Source: Pseudogulbenkiania ferrooxidans 2002 (GTDB taxonomy: Bacteria > Pseudomonadota > Gammaproteobacteria > Burkholderiales > Chromobacteriaceae). From it: a DNA stretch of 64,000 nt. The position numbers and the translations under genes were made by a program. The notes beneath the pieces were generated by a model, which made no database searches, was not told where the DNA came from, and saw only the letters and a program-made list of their open reading frames with translations. How positions within the stretch are numbered: the first letter of the stretch is position 1; each line of letters begins with the position of its first letter. This document shows positions 47,615 through 57,004 of this stretch, piece by piece. The stretch is taken from the NCBI RefSeq assembly GCF_000174355.1, contig NZ_ACIS01000001.1, forward strand, positions 62,001-126,000. Direction: 5' to 3'.

Positions 47615-49093
47615 ATGGCCATCACGACGCATGTTTCCAGCGAAATCGCCGTGTCGGGCGAAGCCAAGGTCGATAGTGTCCACGGCTCCGTCAGAGTCAT
47701 CAATGGCCAGGGTGAAGTACGCCTGCTCAAGGCGGGTGACATCGTCCACGTTGGCGAGCGGATCGTGGCGGATGCCGATGGTTCCGCCGTTCTGCTCACG
47801 GCCAGCGGCGACTCCCTGGTCATCGAAGGAGGGCGGCTGGTCGGCCTGGACGAGTCCATCCTCAATCCCCAAGCCGTTCCCGATACTCATGAAGCGGCGC
47901 TGCAGGCGCCGTCGGTGGATCAGCAGGCTGCCGCGGATACCAATGCCATTCTGCAGGCGCTCGAGTCTGGTCAGGACCCCTTCGCGGCCTTGGCGCCAGC
48001 CGCAGCCGGCTTGAGCGGGGCCGGTGGCGAGGATGGCGGGCTCACCTTCATCCGCCTGGCACGCATCACCGAGGGGCTGACCGATATCGGACTGGTGGGT
48101 AGTTTCGATATCGCCAACGTCCAGCAGAACGATCTGGGCGGCACCTTGCCGGCCCTCTCGGTGAACAATGGTGTCACCATCAGCGACCTGACCCCGGCGG
48201 TACAGGGCGGCGAGGGTACGGTGTTCGAGGCCGGTCTGGAGGGCGGCAGCACGCCGGGGGCTGCGACCAGCTTCACGGGCACCTTCGCAGTGACCGCCCT
48301 CGATGGACTCAACACCATTACGGTGGGCGGGGTCACGATCGTCTCGGGTAACGCGCTGACGGCGAACACCACGATCACCACGGCGCTGGGCAGCACCATC
48401 ACCATCACCGGGTTCGACCCGGCCACCGGGGTGGTGAGCTACACCTACACACTGAACACGGCGGAAACGCATACCAGCGGCGACGGCAACAACAGCCTGC
48501 TCGACAACGTGACGGTCACCGCCACCGATGTGGACGGCAGCAACACCAACGGCACGCTGAGCGTGAACATCGTCGACGACGTGCCGACGGCGCATCCGGA
48601 CACGGCGGGCGTGACCGAAGACGGCACGCTGACGGCCAGCGCCAACGTGCTGACCAACGACACGCTGGGCGCCGACAGCCCGGCCACGGTGACCAGCGTG
48701 AACGGTGCTTCGGCCAACGTGGGCGTGGCGATCGCCGGGCTGTACGGCACGCTGACGCTGCACGCCGACGGCAGCTACACCTACACCCTGAACAACAGCA
48801 ACGCCACGGTGCAGGGGTTGAGTGCCGGCGAGCACCTCACCGACAGCTTCAGCTACGGCATGCAGGACGCCGACGGCGACCCGTCGGCCAGCACGCTCAC
48901 CATCACCATCAACGGCACCGACGACGGCGTCACCATCAGCGACCTGACGCCAGCGGCGCAGGGCGGCGAAGGCACGGTCTACGAAGCGGCGTTGAGCATC
49001 GGCAGCGACCCGAGCGCGACCACCGAAAGCATGAGCGGCACCTTCAAGGTGACGGCGGCCGACGGTCTGGACGAAATCGTCATGGCGGGGTGA
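47615..49093 (+). CDS. LapA-type giant adhesin, N-terminal part (frame broken)
   Basis: The first 492 residues hold a retention module (about 1-110: SGEAKVDSVHGSVRVINGQ, GERIVADADGSAVLL), then a PAAAG at residues 128-132. That matches the di-alanine site cut by LapG in LapA proteins. Repeats with VCBS/cadherin-like segments begin at about 187. The frame ends at a TGA at 49091-49093. Compared with the next repeat (near 49834), one C is missing at about 49083 (ATGGCGGGG against ATCGGCGGGG). The protein should continue in the frame at 49090 and then, after a second missing base near 49281, in the frame at 49314. The ATG at 47615 has an AGGGAG ribosome site. Confidence 0.85.
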   Translation: MAITTHVSSEIAVSGEAKVDSVHGSVRVINGQGEVRLLKAGDIVHVGERIVADADGSAVLLTASGDSLVIEGGRLVGLDESILNPQAVPDTHEAALQAPSVDQQAAADTNAILQALESGQDPFAALAPAAAGLSGAGGEDGGLTFIRLARITEGLTDIGLVGSFDIANVQQNDLGGTLPALSVNNGVTISDLTPAVQGGEGTVFEAGLEGGSTPGAATSFTGTFAVTALDGLNTITVGGVTIVSGNALTANTTITTALGSTITITGFDPATGVVSYTYTLNTAETHTSGDGNNSLLDNVTVTATDVDGSNTNGTLSVNIVDDVPTAHPDTAGVTEDGTLTASANVLTNDTLGADSPATVTSVNGASANVGVAIAGLYGTLTLHADGSYTYTLNNSNATVQGLSAGEHLTDSFSYGMQDADGDPSASTLTITINGTDDGVTISDLTPAAQGGEGTVYEAALSIGSDPSATTESMSGTFKVTAADGLDEIVMAG

Positions 49094-50090
49094 AGGTGGT
49101 CGATAACAACGCGCTGACGGCGAACACCACCATCACCACGGCGCTGGGCAGCACCATCACCATCACCGGGTTCGACCCGGCCACCGGAGTGGTGAGCTAC
49201 ACCTACACGCTGAACACGGCGGAAACGCATGCCAGCGGCGACGGCAACAACAGCCTGCTCGACAACGTGACGGTGACCGACGCAAGGACGGCAGCAACAC
49301 GAGCACGCTGAGCGTGAACATCGTCGACGACGTGCCGACGGCGCATCCGGACACGGCGAGCGTGACCGAAGACGGTACGCTGACGGCCAGCGCCAACGTG
49401 CTGACCAACGACACGCTGGGCGCCGACAGCCCGGCCACGGTGACCAGCGTGAACGGCGCTTCGGCCAACGTGGGCGTGGCGATCGCCGGGCTGTACGGCA
49501 CGCTGACGCTGCACGCCGACGGCAGCTACACCTACACCCTGAACAACAGCAACGCCACGGTGCAGGGGTTGAGCGCCGGCGAGCACCTCACCGACAGCTT
49601 CAGCTACGGCATGCAGGACGCCGACGGCGACCCGTCGGCCAGCACGCTCACCATCACCATCAACGGCACCGACGACGGCGTCACCATCAGCGACCTGACG
49701 CCGGCGGCGCAGGGCGGCGAAGGCACGGTCTACGAAGCGGCGCTGAGCATCGGCAGCGACCCGAGCGCGACCACCGAAAGCGTGAGCGGCACCTTCAAGG
49801 TGACGGCGGCCGACGGCCTGGACGAAATCGTCATCGGCGGGGTGAAGGTGGTCGACAACAACGCGCTGACGGCGAACACCACCATCACCACGGCGCTGGG
49901 CAGCACCATCACCATCACCGGGTTCGACCCGGCCACCGGGGTGGTGAGCTACACCTACACGTTGAACACGGCGGAAACGCACGCCAGCGGCGACGGCAAC
50001 AATACCCTGCTGGACAACACCAGTGTGGTGGTACGGGACGTCGACGGCAGCAGCGCGACCGACACCCTCAGCATCACCATCGTCGACGAC
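48173..50090 (+). repeat. Tandem ~250-residue adhesin repeats, nearly identical in DNA
   Basis: The segment GVTISDLTPA starts at 48173, 48929 and 49680 (steps of 756 and 751 bases). Long parts of the units (for example 48640-48930 and 49390-49680) are almost the same base for base. The last unit stops after its NNALTANTTI and TLNTAETHASGDGN parts at about 50090. Such repeats recombine easily and are hard to assemble. Confidence 0.85.
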
Positions 50091-51647
50091 GTGCCGTCCG
50101 TTTTCACCCCGGACACCGCCCATATGGTCGACCAGACCGCTACCAGCCATAGCGTTACCGATGAGCTGAATTTTGCCGGCCACACCGGTGCCGACGGTCT
50201 GGGCAACGTGGTGTTCAACATCACCGAGGGCATGGCGGCGCTGGATGCGCACGGCAATCAGTTGCGGCTGGACGGGGAGGATCTGTTCCTCTTCTACGGG
50301 GCCGACCAGACCATTTTGGTGGCCAAGACGGCGACGGGCGATATCGGCTTTACCGTCGATATCGATCCGCTCACCGACAGCTACACCCTGACCACCTTCG
50401 GCATCCTGTCGAGCGGTGCGGCGGCAGTGGAAGTCACCAGCCTGTCCAGCGTCGGCGGCGGCAACGTCACGATCAAGGGGCTGCTGGACGTCGGCGGGAC
50501 GACGCAGGACGTGATCCTGTCGTCGACCTCGGGCACGGTCAATACCGACCAGAATGACATCGGGGTTGGCAGCGGCCAGAGCCTCAACAGCACCGACAAT
50601 GTACGGCTGGATTTCGTCAACGGGCTGGTTGTTGGCAACGGGTACAGCTACACCGATCACAATATGGTGTCCGGCTTCGAGCAGTTGGTGTACATCACCG
50701 GCAGCGCGTCGGCGACCGCCAACCTGACCCTGACGGCGATCGTGGCCGACAACGACAAGATTTACGGCACGACGGACAGCGGGGAAAGCCAGCTCGATCT
50801 CAGCGTGTCCAACATCACGATCTACGACGCCAACCACAACGTCGTGGCCAACGGCACGCAGGGGCTGACCATCACGGATATCGGCAACAGCATCCTGGTC
50901 ACCGGCATGCACGATGGCTGGAGCTACCAGATCACCTCGACCGATACCTTCAGCGCGGTGAACGTGGCCGGCGCCACCGACACCCACACCTTCTCGCTGG
51001 GCGCCTTCTCCTACTCCGAAACGGTGCCGTCACAGCCGATCGACCTGTCGTTCGGGATTACCGCCAGCGATGGCGACGGCGACACCGTGGCGAGCCAGAT
51101 CGACGCCACGCTCTATCCGTCCGACGTCAGCCTGCTTGGAGATGGTAGCGCCAACACCCTGACGGCCACGTCGAGCCAACCCTACGTCTTCGGCTACGGT
51201 GGTGACGACACCCTGGACGGCTCGATCGGCCATGCGGTGCTGGTGGGGGGCGACGGCAACGATCTGTTGATCTACGGCATCGGCGATACCATCGATGGCG
51301 GCCAGGGGGTGGATACCGTGCGCTTCGACACCGCCGGGCTGGTGGACCTGACCGGCGCCAAGCTGAGCGATGTCGAGCAGTTGCAGATGAATGGGGCGGC
51401 GACCAATACCACGCTGCAGCTGCGGCCGGAGGATGTGCTCAACTTCACCAACAACGCCGATCACACGCTGTTTGTGCGTGGCCAGAGCGGTGATGCGGTG
51501 AACATCGACGTTGTCGACCCGGCCACGGCCCCGGCGGGAACGACGGTCAACATCGGCGGGGTGGATTATGTCCAGTTCCACCTCGATGTCAGCGGCTCGA
51601 CGGTGACGATCAACGTCGAAAACACCGTGCAAACCCACTTCATCTGA
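49314..51647 (+). CDS. LapA-type giant adhesin, C-terminal part (frame broken)
   Basis: The 777-residue frame begins inside a repeat at a GTG that is not a real start. It carries the third repeat unit (to about residue 260), a unique region (about 260-600), then RTX-like nonapeptides (GYGGDDTLDG, GGDGNDLLIYG, about 625-650) and a C-terminal type I secretion signal region ending VQTHFI. With the N-terminal part it would make an adhesin of about 1,340 residues exported by LapBCE. The break just upstream (49281: GACGCAAGG where GACGCCAAGG is expected) is the second of two one-base losses. Confidence 0.82.
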   Translation: MNIVDDVPTAHPDTASVTEDGTLTASANVLTNDTLGADSPATVTSVNGASANVGVAIAGLYGTLTLHADGSYTYTLNNSNATVQGLSAGEHLTDSFSYGMQDADGDPSASTLTITINGTDDGVTISDLTPAAQGGEGTVYEAALSIGSDPSATTESVSGTFKVTAADGLDEIVIGGVKVVDNNALTANTTITTALGSTITITGFDPATGVVSYTYTLNTAETHASGDGNNTLLDNTSVVVRDVDGSSATDTLSITIVDDVPSVFTPDTAHMVDQTATSHSVTDELNFAGHTGADGLGNVVFNITEGMAALDAHGNQLRLDGEDLFLFYGADQTILVAKTATGDIGFTVDIDPLTDSYTLTTFGILSSGAAAVEVTSLSSVGGGNVTIKGLLDVGGTTQDVILSSTSGTVNTDQNDIGVGSGQSLNSTDNVRLDFVNGLVVGNGYSYTDHNMVSGFEQLVYITGSASATANLTLTAIVADNDKIYGTTDSGESQLDLSVSNITIYDANHNVVANGTQGLTITDIGNSILVTGMHDGWSYQITSTDTFSAVNVAGATDTHTFSLGAFSYSETVPSQPIDLSFGITASDGDGDTVASQIDATLYPSDVSLLGDGSANTLTATSSQPYVFGYGGDDTLDGSIGHAVLVGGDGNDLLIYGIGDTIDGGQGVDTVRFDTAGLVDLTGAKLSDVEQLQMNGAATNTTLQLRPEDVLNFTNNADHTLFVRGQSGDAVNIDVVDPATAPAGTTVNIGGVDYVQFHLDVSGSTVTINVENTVQTHFI

Positions 51648-51667
51648 GACGATTCAGCCTCATCGTC

Positions 51668-51694
51668 ACGGGCCTCCTTGCGGAGGCCCGTTTT
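51668..51694. terminator. Terminator between the adhesin and lapD
   Basis: A perfect 10-bp stem ACGGGCCTCC/GGAGGCCCGT with a TTGC loop and TTTT follows the adhesin stop. It also lies beyond the stop of lapD on the minus strand. Confidence 0.88.
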
Positions 51695-51719
51695 CTGTGC
51701 CGGGATGACGACTGACGGC

Positions 51720-53642
51720 TCAGGCCGCGCTCACTCCCGGCCCGGTGATGCCATCCACACCGGCGCGCAGCAACTGGCTGCCCTCCGCCGAGGTCGTCAC
51801 GCCCTTGGCGTACACCTCGAGGTCGAGCATGCGTGCCACCTGCAGCAGGTTGGACAGCAGCAGCTGCGCTCCGGGGTCGCTTTCGGCACCGCGGATCAGC
51901 GCGCCGTCGATCACCAGGTAGTCGAGTGACACCTCGTGCAAGCGGGCCAGCAGGTTGAAGTGCTCGCCGGTCATCTCCAGCCCGATGCGCACGCCCAGCG
52001 GCCGAATCGAGCGGCAGAAGCCCTGGAACGCGGGCCAGCGTTCGGCCAGGCCGGGCTCCAGCCATTCCAGTGCCAGCTTGCCCTGGGGCAGGCTGGCCTG
52101 CAGTCGGTCACGTACCGTCTCGGTGAAGGCGTAGGGGACATCCAGCGAGGGCGCGCTCAGGTTGACGGCGATGACACGCTGCCCGGCCAGCGAGAGCAGG
52201 GCCTGCTCGATGGCTTCCTGATCCAGCGCCGGGCTCAGGCCGAGACGGGCGGCATGGGCGGTGAGGGTGCCGGCACGCAGCGTGCTGGCCCCGTGCTGTG
52301 GCAGCGTGATCATGCCTTCCTGATGGATCACGGCGCCCTCGCCATTCACCACCGGGTAGAAGGCGAGGCGGAAGGCATGATCGGCCAGCGCTTCGCGCAG
52401 CCGCTTGTTCCAGTCGAAATCGCTGCTCGGCAGCGTGCCGCCATCCGGGTCGTAGCGGCACCAGCTCTTGCTGCTTTGTTGTTCCGCCAGGGTCACGGCC
52501 TCGTTGGCGCGCAGCAGGATCGCCGGCAAGGTGTCGTGCTGCGCATAGCGGGTGAGGCCGAGCGTAGCGCGCCAGCCGGCGGCGGCGGGGTCGCTGGCCT
52601 CCTGCCAGCGCTCCCCCAGCTCGGTGGCCAGCCGTTCCGCCGCCTGTGGTTCGGCTCCCGGCATCAGCAACACGAACTCGGCGCCGCGCAGGCGGGCGGC
52701 CTGCCAGCCGGTCTGGCCGCTGGCAGACCGCTGTAGCTCCGATGCCACGTGCTTGAGCCGGCGGTTGACCGCGTCGCCGCCGAGCCGCTTGTTGGCTTCG
52801 GCCAGGTCGGGCAGCCGCACCAGCATCAGTTCGCCTTCGGCGGCGGCCTGGGGGTCGGCCAGTTCACCGATCATGCGCTCTTCGAAGCGCGAACGGTTGG
52901 CCAGGCCGGTCAGCGGGTCGGACAGGGTGGCGGCACGCAGCTGGTCGATATGGCGTGCAGCCTCGTCCAGCATCGACTTGATGCGTCCGGAGAGCGTATT
53001 CATGGCGCGCGCCACGGCCGACAGCTCGGGGGTGCCGGGCTCCGCCATGGTGACGAAGCGGCGCTCGCTGATCGCCTCGGCCTGCTGGACCACCTGGTGG
53101 AGCTGGCGGCGAATGTAGCGGATGCCCACGGTGGCCAGCGCTCCGGTCAGCAGCGCCGCCAGCGACAGCCAGGCCAGCATGCGCAGCGAGCCCTGCCACA
53201 ACGCGATCCAGGCGTAGCTGGTTTGCGCCTCGACGGTGATGGTGCCGGCCTGCAGCCAGCCCTTGGAGAGGTTGGCCGAAGCCGGGCGAGGGTTGAGCGG
53301 CAGCAGCTGCTGGAACCAGCGCGGCACCTGTTCCTCCAGCTGCTGGTTGACCCGTTCCAGGCGGGTCTTGCCGTCGACCCCAGTCCAGCGGATGAGACGG
53401 TAGTGGGCGTTGTCGAAGGTGGCGTTGATCAGCGTTTCGCTCATCGCCGGGTCGGCCTGGTACTGGTTGATCGACAACGCCAAGGCATTGGCCCCGCTGA
53501 CGCTCTGGGCGTACAGCTGCTGCGACAGGTAGTCGCGCGCGGTGAGCAGGCTGACCGTGAGGCTGGCGAGGACGGTGGTGAACAGCGTCATCGCCACCAG
53601 CAGCCAGACCTGTTCGATCAGCGTCATGTGGGCTCGTTTCAT
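51720..53642 (-). CDS. lapD: LapD-type c-di-GMP receptor (degenerate GGDEF-EAL)
   Basis: The 640-residue inner-membrane protein has a LapD/MoxY-type periplasmic domain between two helices (about 10-32 and 150-172), a HAMP segment, and degenerate GGDEF and EAL domains. The GGDEF motif reads RGAEF and the EAL position reads EGM, so neither enzyme activity is expected. In the known system, LapD with c-di-GMP bound inside holds LapG in the periplasm and protects the adhesin. lapG is 27 bases upstream on the same strand, with a GGAGGGAGG ribosome site before lapD. One 12-bp word lies inside. Confidence 0.9.
   Translation of the reverse strand: MKRAHMTLIEQVWLLVAMTLFTTVLASLTVSLLTARDYLSQQLYAQSVSGANALALSINQYQADPAMSETLINATFDNAHYRLIRWTGVDGKTRLERVNQQLEEQVPRWFQQLLPLNPRPASANLSKGWLQAGTITVEAQTSYAWIALWQGSLRMLAWLSLAALLTGALATVGIRYIRRQLHQVVQQAEAISERRFVTMAEPGTPELSAVARAMNTLSGRIKSMLDEAARHIDQLRAATLSDPLTGLANRSRFEERMIGELADPQAAAEGELMLVRLPDLAEANKRLGGDAVNRRLKHVASELQRSASGQTGWQAARLRGAEFVLLMPGAEPQAAERLATELGERWQEASDPAAAGWRATLGLTRYAQHDTLPAILLRANEAVTLAEQQSSKSWCRYDPDGGTLPSSDFDWNKRLREALADHAFRLAFYPVVNGEGAVIHQEGMITLPQHGASTLRAGTLTAHAARLGLSPALDQEAIEQALLSLAGQRVIAVNLSAPSLDVPYAFTETVRDRLQASLPQGKLALEWLEPGLAERWPAFQGFCRSIRPLGVRIGLEMTGEHFNLLARLHEVSLDYLVIDGALIRGAESDPGAQLLLSNLLQVARMLDLEVYAKGVTTSAEGSQLLRAGVDGITGPGVSAA
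53269..53283 (+). repeat. Repeated word AGGTTGGCCGAAGCC inside lapD
   Basis: A single exact copy; on the gene's strand it reads as Ala-Ser-Ala-Asn-Leu codons. Confidence 0.8.
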
Positions 53643-53669
53643 CGTCCTCCCTCCGGTCTCGCCGCCATG

Positions 53670-54392
53670 TCAAAAACCTTCCGCCCGCATCCGTTCCTGC
53701 AGATTCATCCAGCGCGTCAGACGCTGCACGTTGCCGGCCGGGCGAGCGTTGTTGCCGGGCATCCAGACGCCATCATTGTTGAAACTGAAGACCGGCACCA
53801 GGTCGGGGCGCTGCGAGGCGGGCTTGATGTCGGTAATCAGGTTATCCAGCACCAGCGGCTCCCCCTCCGGGGTGGGGTAGTAGGCCAGCACCATGTGCGC
53901 CTGGCTGAGGGTGCTGCCGGGTCCGCCCAGCAAGGCGCGCACGTAGGTCAGCCGGAACTTGGCGGCGGGGATGCCCAGCAGGGTCAGCGTCATGTACTTG
54001 GCGATGACGAAATCCTCGCAGTCGCCGGCCCCCTTGCCCAGGGTCTCGATCGGCGTGGCCCAGTAGTCGTCCTGATGCCAGACGATTGTGTCGTCGCGGA
54101 ACAGGATGCGGCGATTAAAAAAACCGTTGACCTCAATTACCTTGGCATTTTCAGTACGATTTCCTAAAACAGAGATAAGCGATCGCCATGCTTCGTAGTT
54201 CTCGATTCCACGTGGGCCAAATTTCTGGATGGCCTGGAATTGCCGGGAAAAATCCAGCGCAGCGTCACTTTTCGGCGTTGCGCAAGCCGAGACCAGACTG
54301 ATGATTGCCCAGATCAGCAGGGTCGACCGCGCTCTCCATGTTCGAGGACCTGGCTGGGCGTTGCGGCGGTGTCGGCTATGACAAAGTGCCAT
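53670..54392 (-). CDS. lapG: LapG-type periplasmic cysteine protease, lipoprotein-like
   Basis: The 240-residue transglutaminase-like protease has its Cys in GKGAGDCEDFVIAKY, His in SQAHMVLAYY and Asp in EPLVLDNLI, the LapG catalytic triad. LapG cuts the adhesin's di-alanine site when c-di-GMP falls, releasing cells from surfaces. The N-terminus has a hydrophobic run ending LVSAC, a lipobox, so this LapG may be lipid-anchored; LapG is usually soluble. The start is uncertain: ATG at 54392 is preferred to a TTG at 54413. It diverges from lapE. Confidence 0.88.
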   Translation of the reverse strand: MALCHSRHRRNAQPGPRTWRARSTLLIWAIISLVSACATPKSDAALDFSRQFQAIQKFGPRGIENYEAWRSLISVLGNRTENAKVIEVNGFFNRRILFRDDTIVWHQDDYWATPIETLGKGAGDCEDFVIAKYMTLTLLGIPAAKFRLTYVRALLGGPGSTLSQAHMVLAYYPTPEGEPLVLDNLITDIKPASQRPDLVPVFSFNNDGVWMPGNNARPAGNVQRLTRWMNLQERMRAEGF

Positions 54393-54473
54393 CTGGCGTT
54401 GTCCTGGTTGCAATGGGCATGTGGCGTAGACGAGCTTGCAGCACTTAACTGATCTTCATAATAGGACGTAGCC

Positions 54474-55973
54474 ATGAAACTGCGAAAAATATGCCTTGCG
54501 TTGCTCGGCCTGGGCTTTGCTAGTGGAGCATTGTGTGCCGAAGTGACCGATTTAAGAAGCGCCGTAGAGAATACCGTGGTGAACAATCCTGAGGTCCAGG
54601 TGAAGTGGCGCACTTTCCGCCAGTCTACCGAGGAAATCGGCATCGGCCGTTCCGAGTTCTTCCCGATCGTCGACGTGAACTACAAGTACGCCCATGAAGA
54701 CCACAACGAGCCGCCGCTGTCGGGGGGCAACCAGGATTTTGACCGTTACGGCTGGTCGGCGGCGCTGCAGCAGAACCTGTTCAAGGGCTTCTCCACCGTG
54801 AACCTGGTGCGCCAGCTCGACCATACCCGGCGTGCCAGCTATTTCGACTTCCTCTCCGAGTCGGAGAACCAGGCACTGGAAGCGACGCGCGCCTACCTCG
54901 ATGTGCTGCGCTACCGCCAGCTGCTCGAGCTGGCCCAGTACAACTACGCCGTGCACAAGGGGATTCACCAGCAGCTGATGCAGAAGGTCGCGGCCGGGGT
55001 GGGGCGGCGCGTCGACCTGGAACAGGCCACCGGTCGTCTGGCGCTGGCAGAATCGAACCTCATCACCGAAGAAGCCAACCTGCATGACGTGACGGTACGT
55101 TTCACCCGCATCGTCGGCATGCCGCCGCCGATGAATCTGAGCAAGCCGGCGCCGTTCACGATCGCGAAGCAGGAACCGAGCGACATGTTCAAGCAGGCCT
55201 TCCAGCGCAACCCGCAATACCTCTCCGCCGTGGAGAGCGTGCGCGCCGCCACGGCCGAGGTGGACGTGCGCAAGGGCGCCTTCTCGCCCACCGCCGACCT
55301 GCGCGCCCAGTATGAACGCACCAACAATCTGGATGGCGTGGGGGGCGTGCACAAGATCGGCGTGATCGAGGTGGTGCTCAACATGAACCTGTTCCGTGGC
55401 GGAGCCGATCGCGCCCGACTGCGGGCCTCCGCCGAGCGCCGCGAGGCAACCCGCGACCTGCAGCTGAAGGCCTGTCGCGACATCCACCAGACGGTCCAGA
55501 TCGCCTACAACGACATCCGTCGCATCGGCGAGCAGATCGACCCGCTACGCCTGCATTCGCTCTCCACCGAGAAAGCGCGCGACGCCTACCGCAGCCAGTT
55601 CGAGATCGGCCAGCGTACCCTGCTCGACCTGTTGGACAGCGAGAACGAGCTGTACGACGCCAAGCGCGCCGTGGTCAATGCCGAGAGCGACCTGCTGTTG
55701 GCGCAAGCGCGGCAACTGGCCAGCTCCGGCCTGCTGCTGGAAACGCTGGAGGTCAAGCCGAAGGAATCGCTCACGTTCGACGGCAGCCCGTCCGACGAGT
55801 GGCAGGCCTGCGATACCTCGCTGGTGCCGAGTGCGACCATCGACAAGAATGCCATCCAGCCGGTGACGCTGGGGGCCTCCACCACGATGGATGCACCGCC
55901 GGCCATCGTGCCCGAAGCCACCAAACCGCAGAAAGCGCCCGCCAAGAAAAGCACGACCAAGAAGAGCGGCTGA
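54474..55973 (+). CDS. lapE: Type I secretion outer-membrane protein, LapE/TolC type
   Basis: The 499-residue protein has a signal peptide (about 1-22, ending LCA-EV) and two repeated TolC-type coiled-coil/beta regions with segments such as GWSAALQQNLFKGF, LDVLRYRQLLELAQ and FEIGQRTLLDLLDSENELYDA. The C-terminal tail is rich in Pro, Lys and Thr. It is the outer-membrane channel for the adhesin. It is divergent from lapG and downstream of the regulatory pair, and completes the export system with lapB and lapC. Confidence 0.92.
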   Translation: MKLRKICLALLGLGFASGALCAEVTDLRSAVENTVVNNPEVQVKWRTFRQSTEEIGIGRSEFFPIVDVNYKYAHEDHNEPPLSGGNQDFDRYGWSAALQQNLFKGFSTVNLVRQLDHTRRASYFDFLSESENQALEATRAYLDVLRYRQLLELAQYNYAVHKGIHQQLMQKVAAGVGRRVDLEQATGRLALAESNLITEEANLHDVTVRFTRIVGMPPPMNLSKPAPFTIAKQEPSDMFKQAFQRNPQYLSAVESVRAATAEVDVRKGAFSPTADLRAQYERTNNLDGVGGVHKIGVIEVVLNMNLFRGGADRARLRASAERREATRDLQLKACRDIHQTVQIAYNDIRRIGEQIDPLRLHSLSTEKARDAYRSQFEIGQRTLLDLLDSENELYDAKRAVVNAESDLLLAQARQLASSGLLLETLEVKPKESLTFDGSPSDEWQACDTSLVPSATIDKNAIQPVTLGASTTMDAPPAIVPEATKPQKAPAKKSTTKKSG

Positions 55974-55999
55974 TTTCCTCCTGCTGTTTTCTCTGGACA

Positions 56000-56039
56000 C
56001 CCCCGTGTTGCACGCACTTCACACGGGGGGCGTTTTTTT
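56000..56039 (+). terminator. Terminator after lapE
   Basis: CCCCCGTGT (56000-56008) pairs with ACACGGGGG (56021-56029) around a 12-base loop and is followed by seven T. Confidence 0.85.
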
Positions 56040-56101
56040 GTCGGGTGGCCGGGTGTGACCGCAGGCCGTCTCCCCGGACGGACGCGGCCGGGCCATCGCG
56101 G

Positions 56102-56887
56102 TTAGCCGAGCCCGAGCGCCTCCAGCGTGTTGCGACGGGTTGCCGAGCGTACCGCCTCTGTGGTGGTGTCGCGCAGTTCGGCCAATAGCCCGGCGTAGCG
56201 CGCGATGTTGGCGGGCCGGTTGGGTTCCTCTTGCGCCCATTCCGGGCGCATGTCCGGCGCATCGGTTTCCAGTACCAATGCGGACAAGGGCAGGGTGGCG
56301 GCCAGCCGACGGATGCGCTGGGAGCCGCGAAAGCTCATGGCGCCGCCGAAGCCCAGCTTGAACCCCAGCGCCAGAAAGGCCGCCGCCTGCTGCTCGCTGC
56401 CGTTGAAGGCGTGGACGATGCCGCCGACGACCGGCACCTGGCGCAGGTATTTCAGCAGCCGGTCCTGCGAGCGGCGCGCGTGCAGCACCACCGGCAGGCC
56501 ATACTTGCGTGCCAGCTTGAGCTGTTCCACGAACAGCGCTTCCTGGCGCGCCGGGTCGAGGTCTGGCAGGTAGAAGTCGAGCCCGATTTCGCCCACCGCC
56601 AGCGGCCGGTCTTCGGCCAACCTGTGTTCCAGTTCGGCCAGGTGCGAATCCACGTGCTGCGACAGGTAGACCGGATGCAGCCCGAAAGCCAGCCAGCAGC
56701 CGTAGCGTTCGCGCATCGCCAGCGTCTGGGCGAACGTGGCCTGGTTGACGGCCGGCACCAGAATCTGGCCGATGCCGAGCCCGACCGCCTCGGCCACGAC
56801 CTCGTCACGCACGCCGTCGAACTCCGCCGCGTCGAGGTGGCAGTGCGAATCGATCAGGCAATCGTCGTCGGGCAGGATGCGGAACAT
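56102..56887 (-). CDS. tatD: TatD family metal-dependent hydrolase
   Basis: The 261-residue TIM-barrel nuclease family protein has its metal ligands in LIDSHCHLDAAEFD (about 11-24), VGEIGLDFY (about 97-105), VVLHAR (about 133-138), HAFNGS and LVLETDAPDMRP (about 205-216). TatD-type DNases act in DNA repair or quality control of Tat substrates. It converges on lapE. A copy of the 12-bp word lies inside. Confidence 0.9.
   Translation of the reverse strand: MFRILPDDDCLIDSHCHLDAAEFDGVRDEVVAEAVGLGIGQILVPAVNQATFAQTLAMRERYGCWLAFGLHPVYLSQHVDSHLAELEHRLAEDRPLAVGEIGLDFYLPDLDPARQEALFVEQLKLARKYGLPVVLHARRSQDRLLKYLRQVPVVGGIVHAFNGSEQQAAAFLALGFKLGFGGAMSFRGSQRIRRLAATLPLSALVLETDAPDMRPEWAQEEPNRPANIARYAGLLAELRDTTTEAVRSATRRNTLEALGLG
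56611..56623 (-). repeat. Repeated word CTTCGGCCAACCT inside tatD
   Basis: A single exact copy; on the gene's own strand it reads Arg-Leu-Ala-Glu-Asp. Confidence 0.8.
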
Positions 56888-57004
56888 GGTGCGCAGAACC
56901 AGGATAGAGAGAGTGTTGAGTATCAGCCTACAAGGCCCGCCCGTGCCTTGCCAAGACGGGCATGCACAGGCGCATCACCAGACCGGGCGCAAACGGAGTT
57001 TCCA

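Noticed and set aside
48173-50090. Tandem repeats as a possible CRISPR array
   Set aside because: The units are about 750 bases, coding, and without short spacers; they are adhesin repeats.
49203-50987. A 594-residue minus-strand frame opposite the adhesin
   Set aside because: Its repetitive content mirrors the adhesin repeats on the other strand; it has no start signal or family resemblance.
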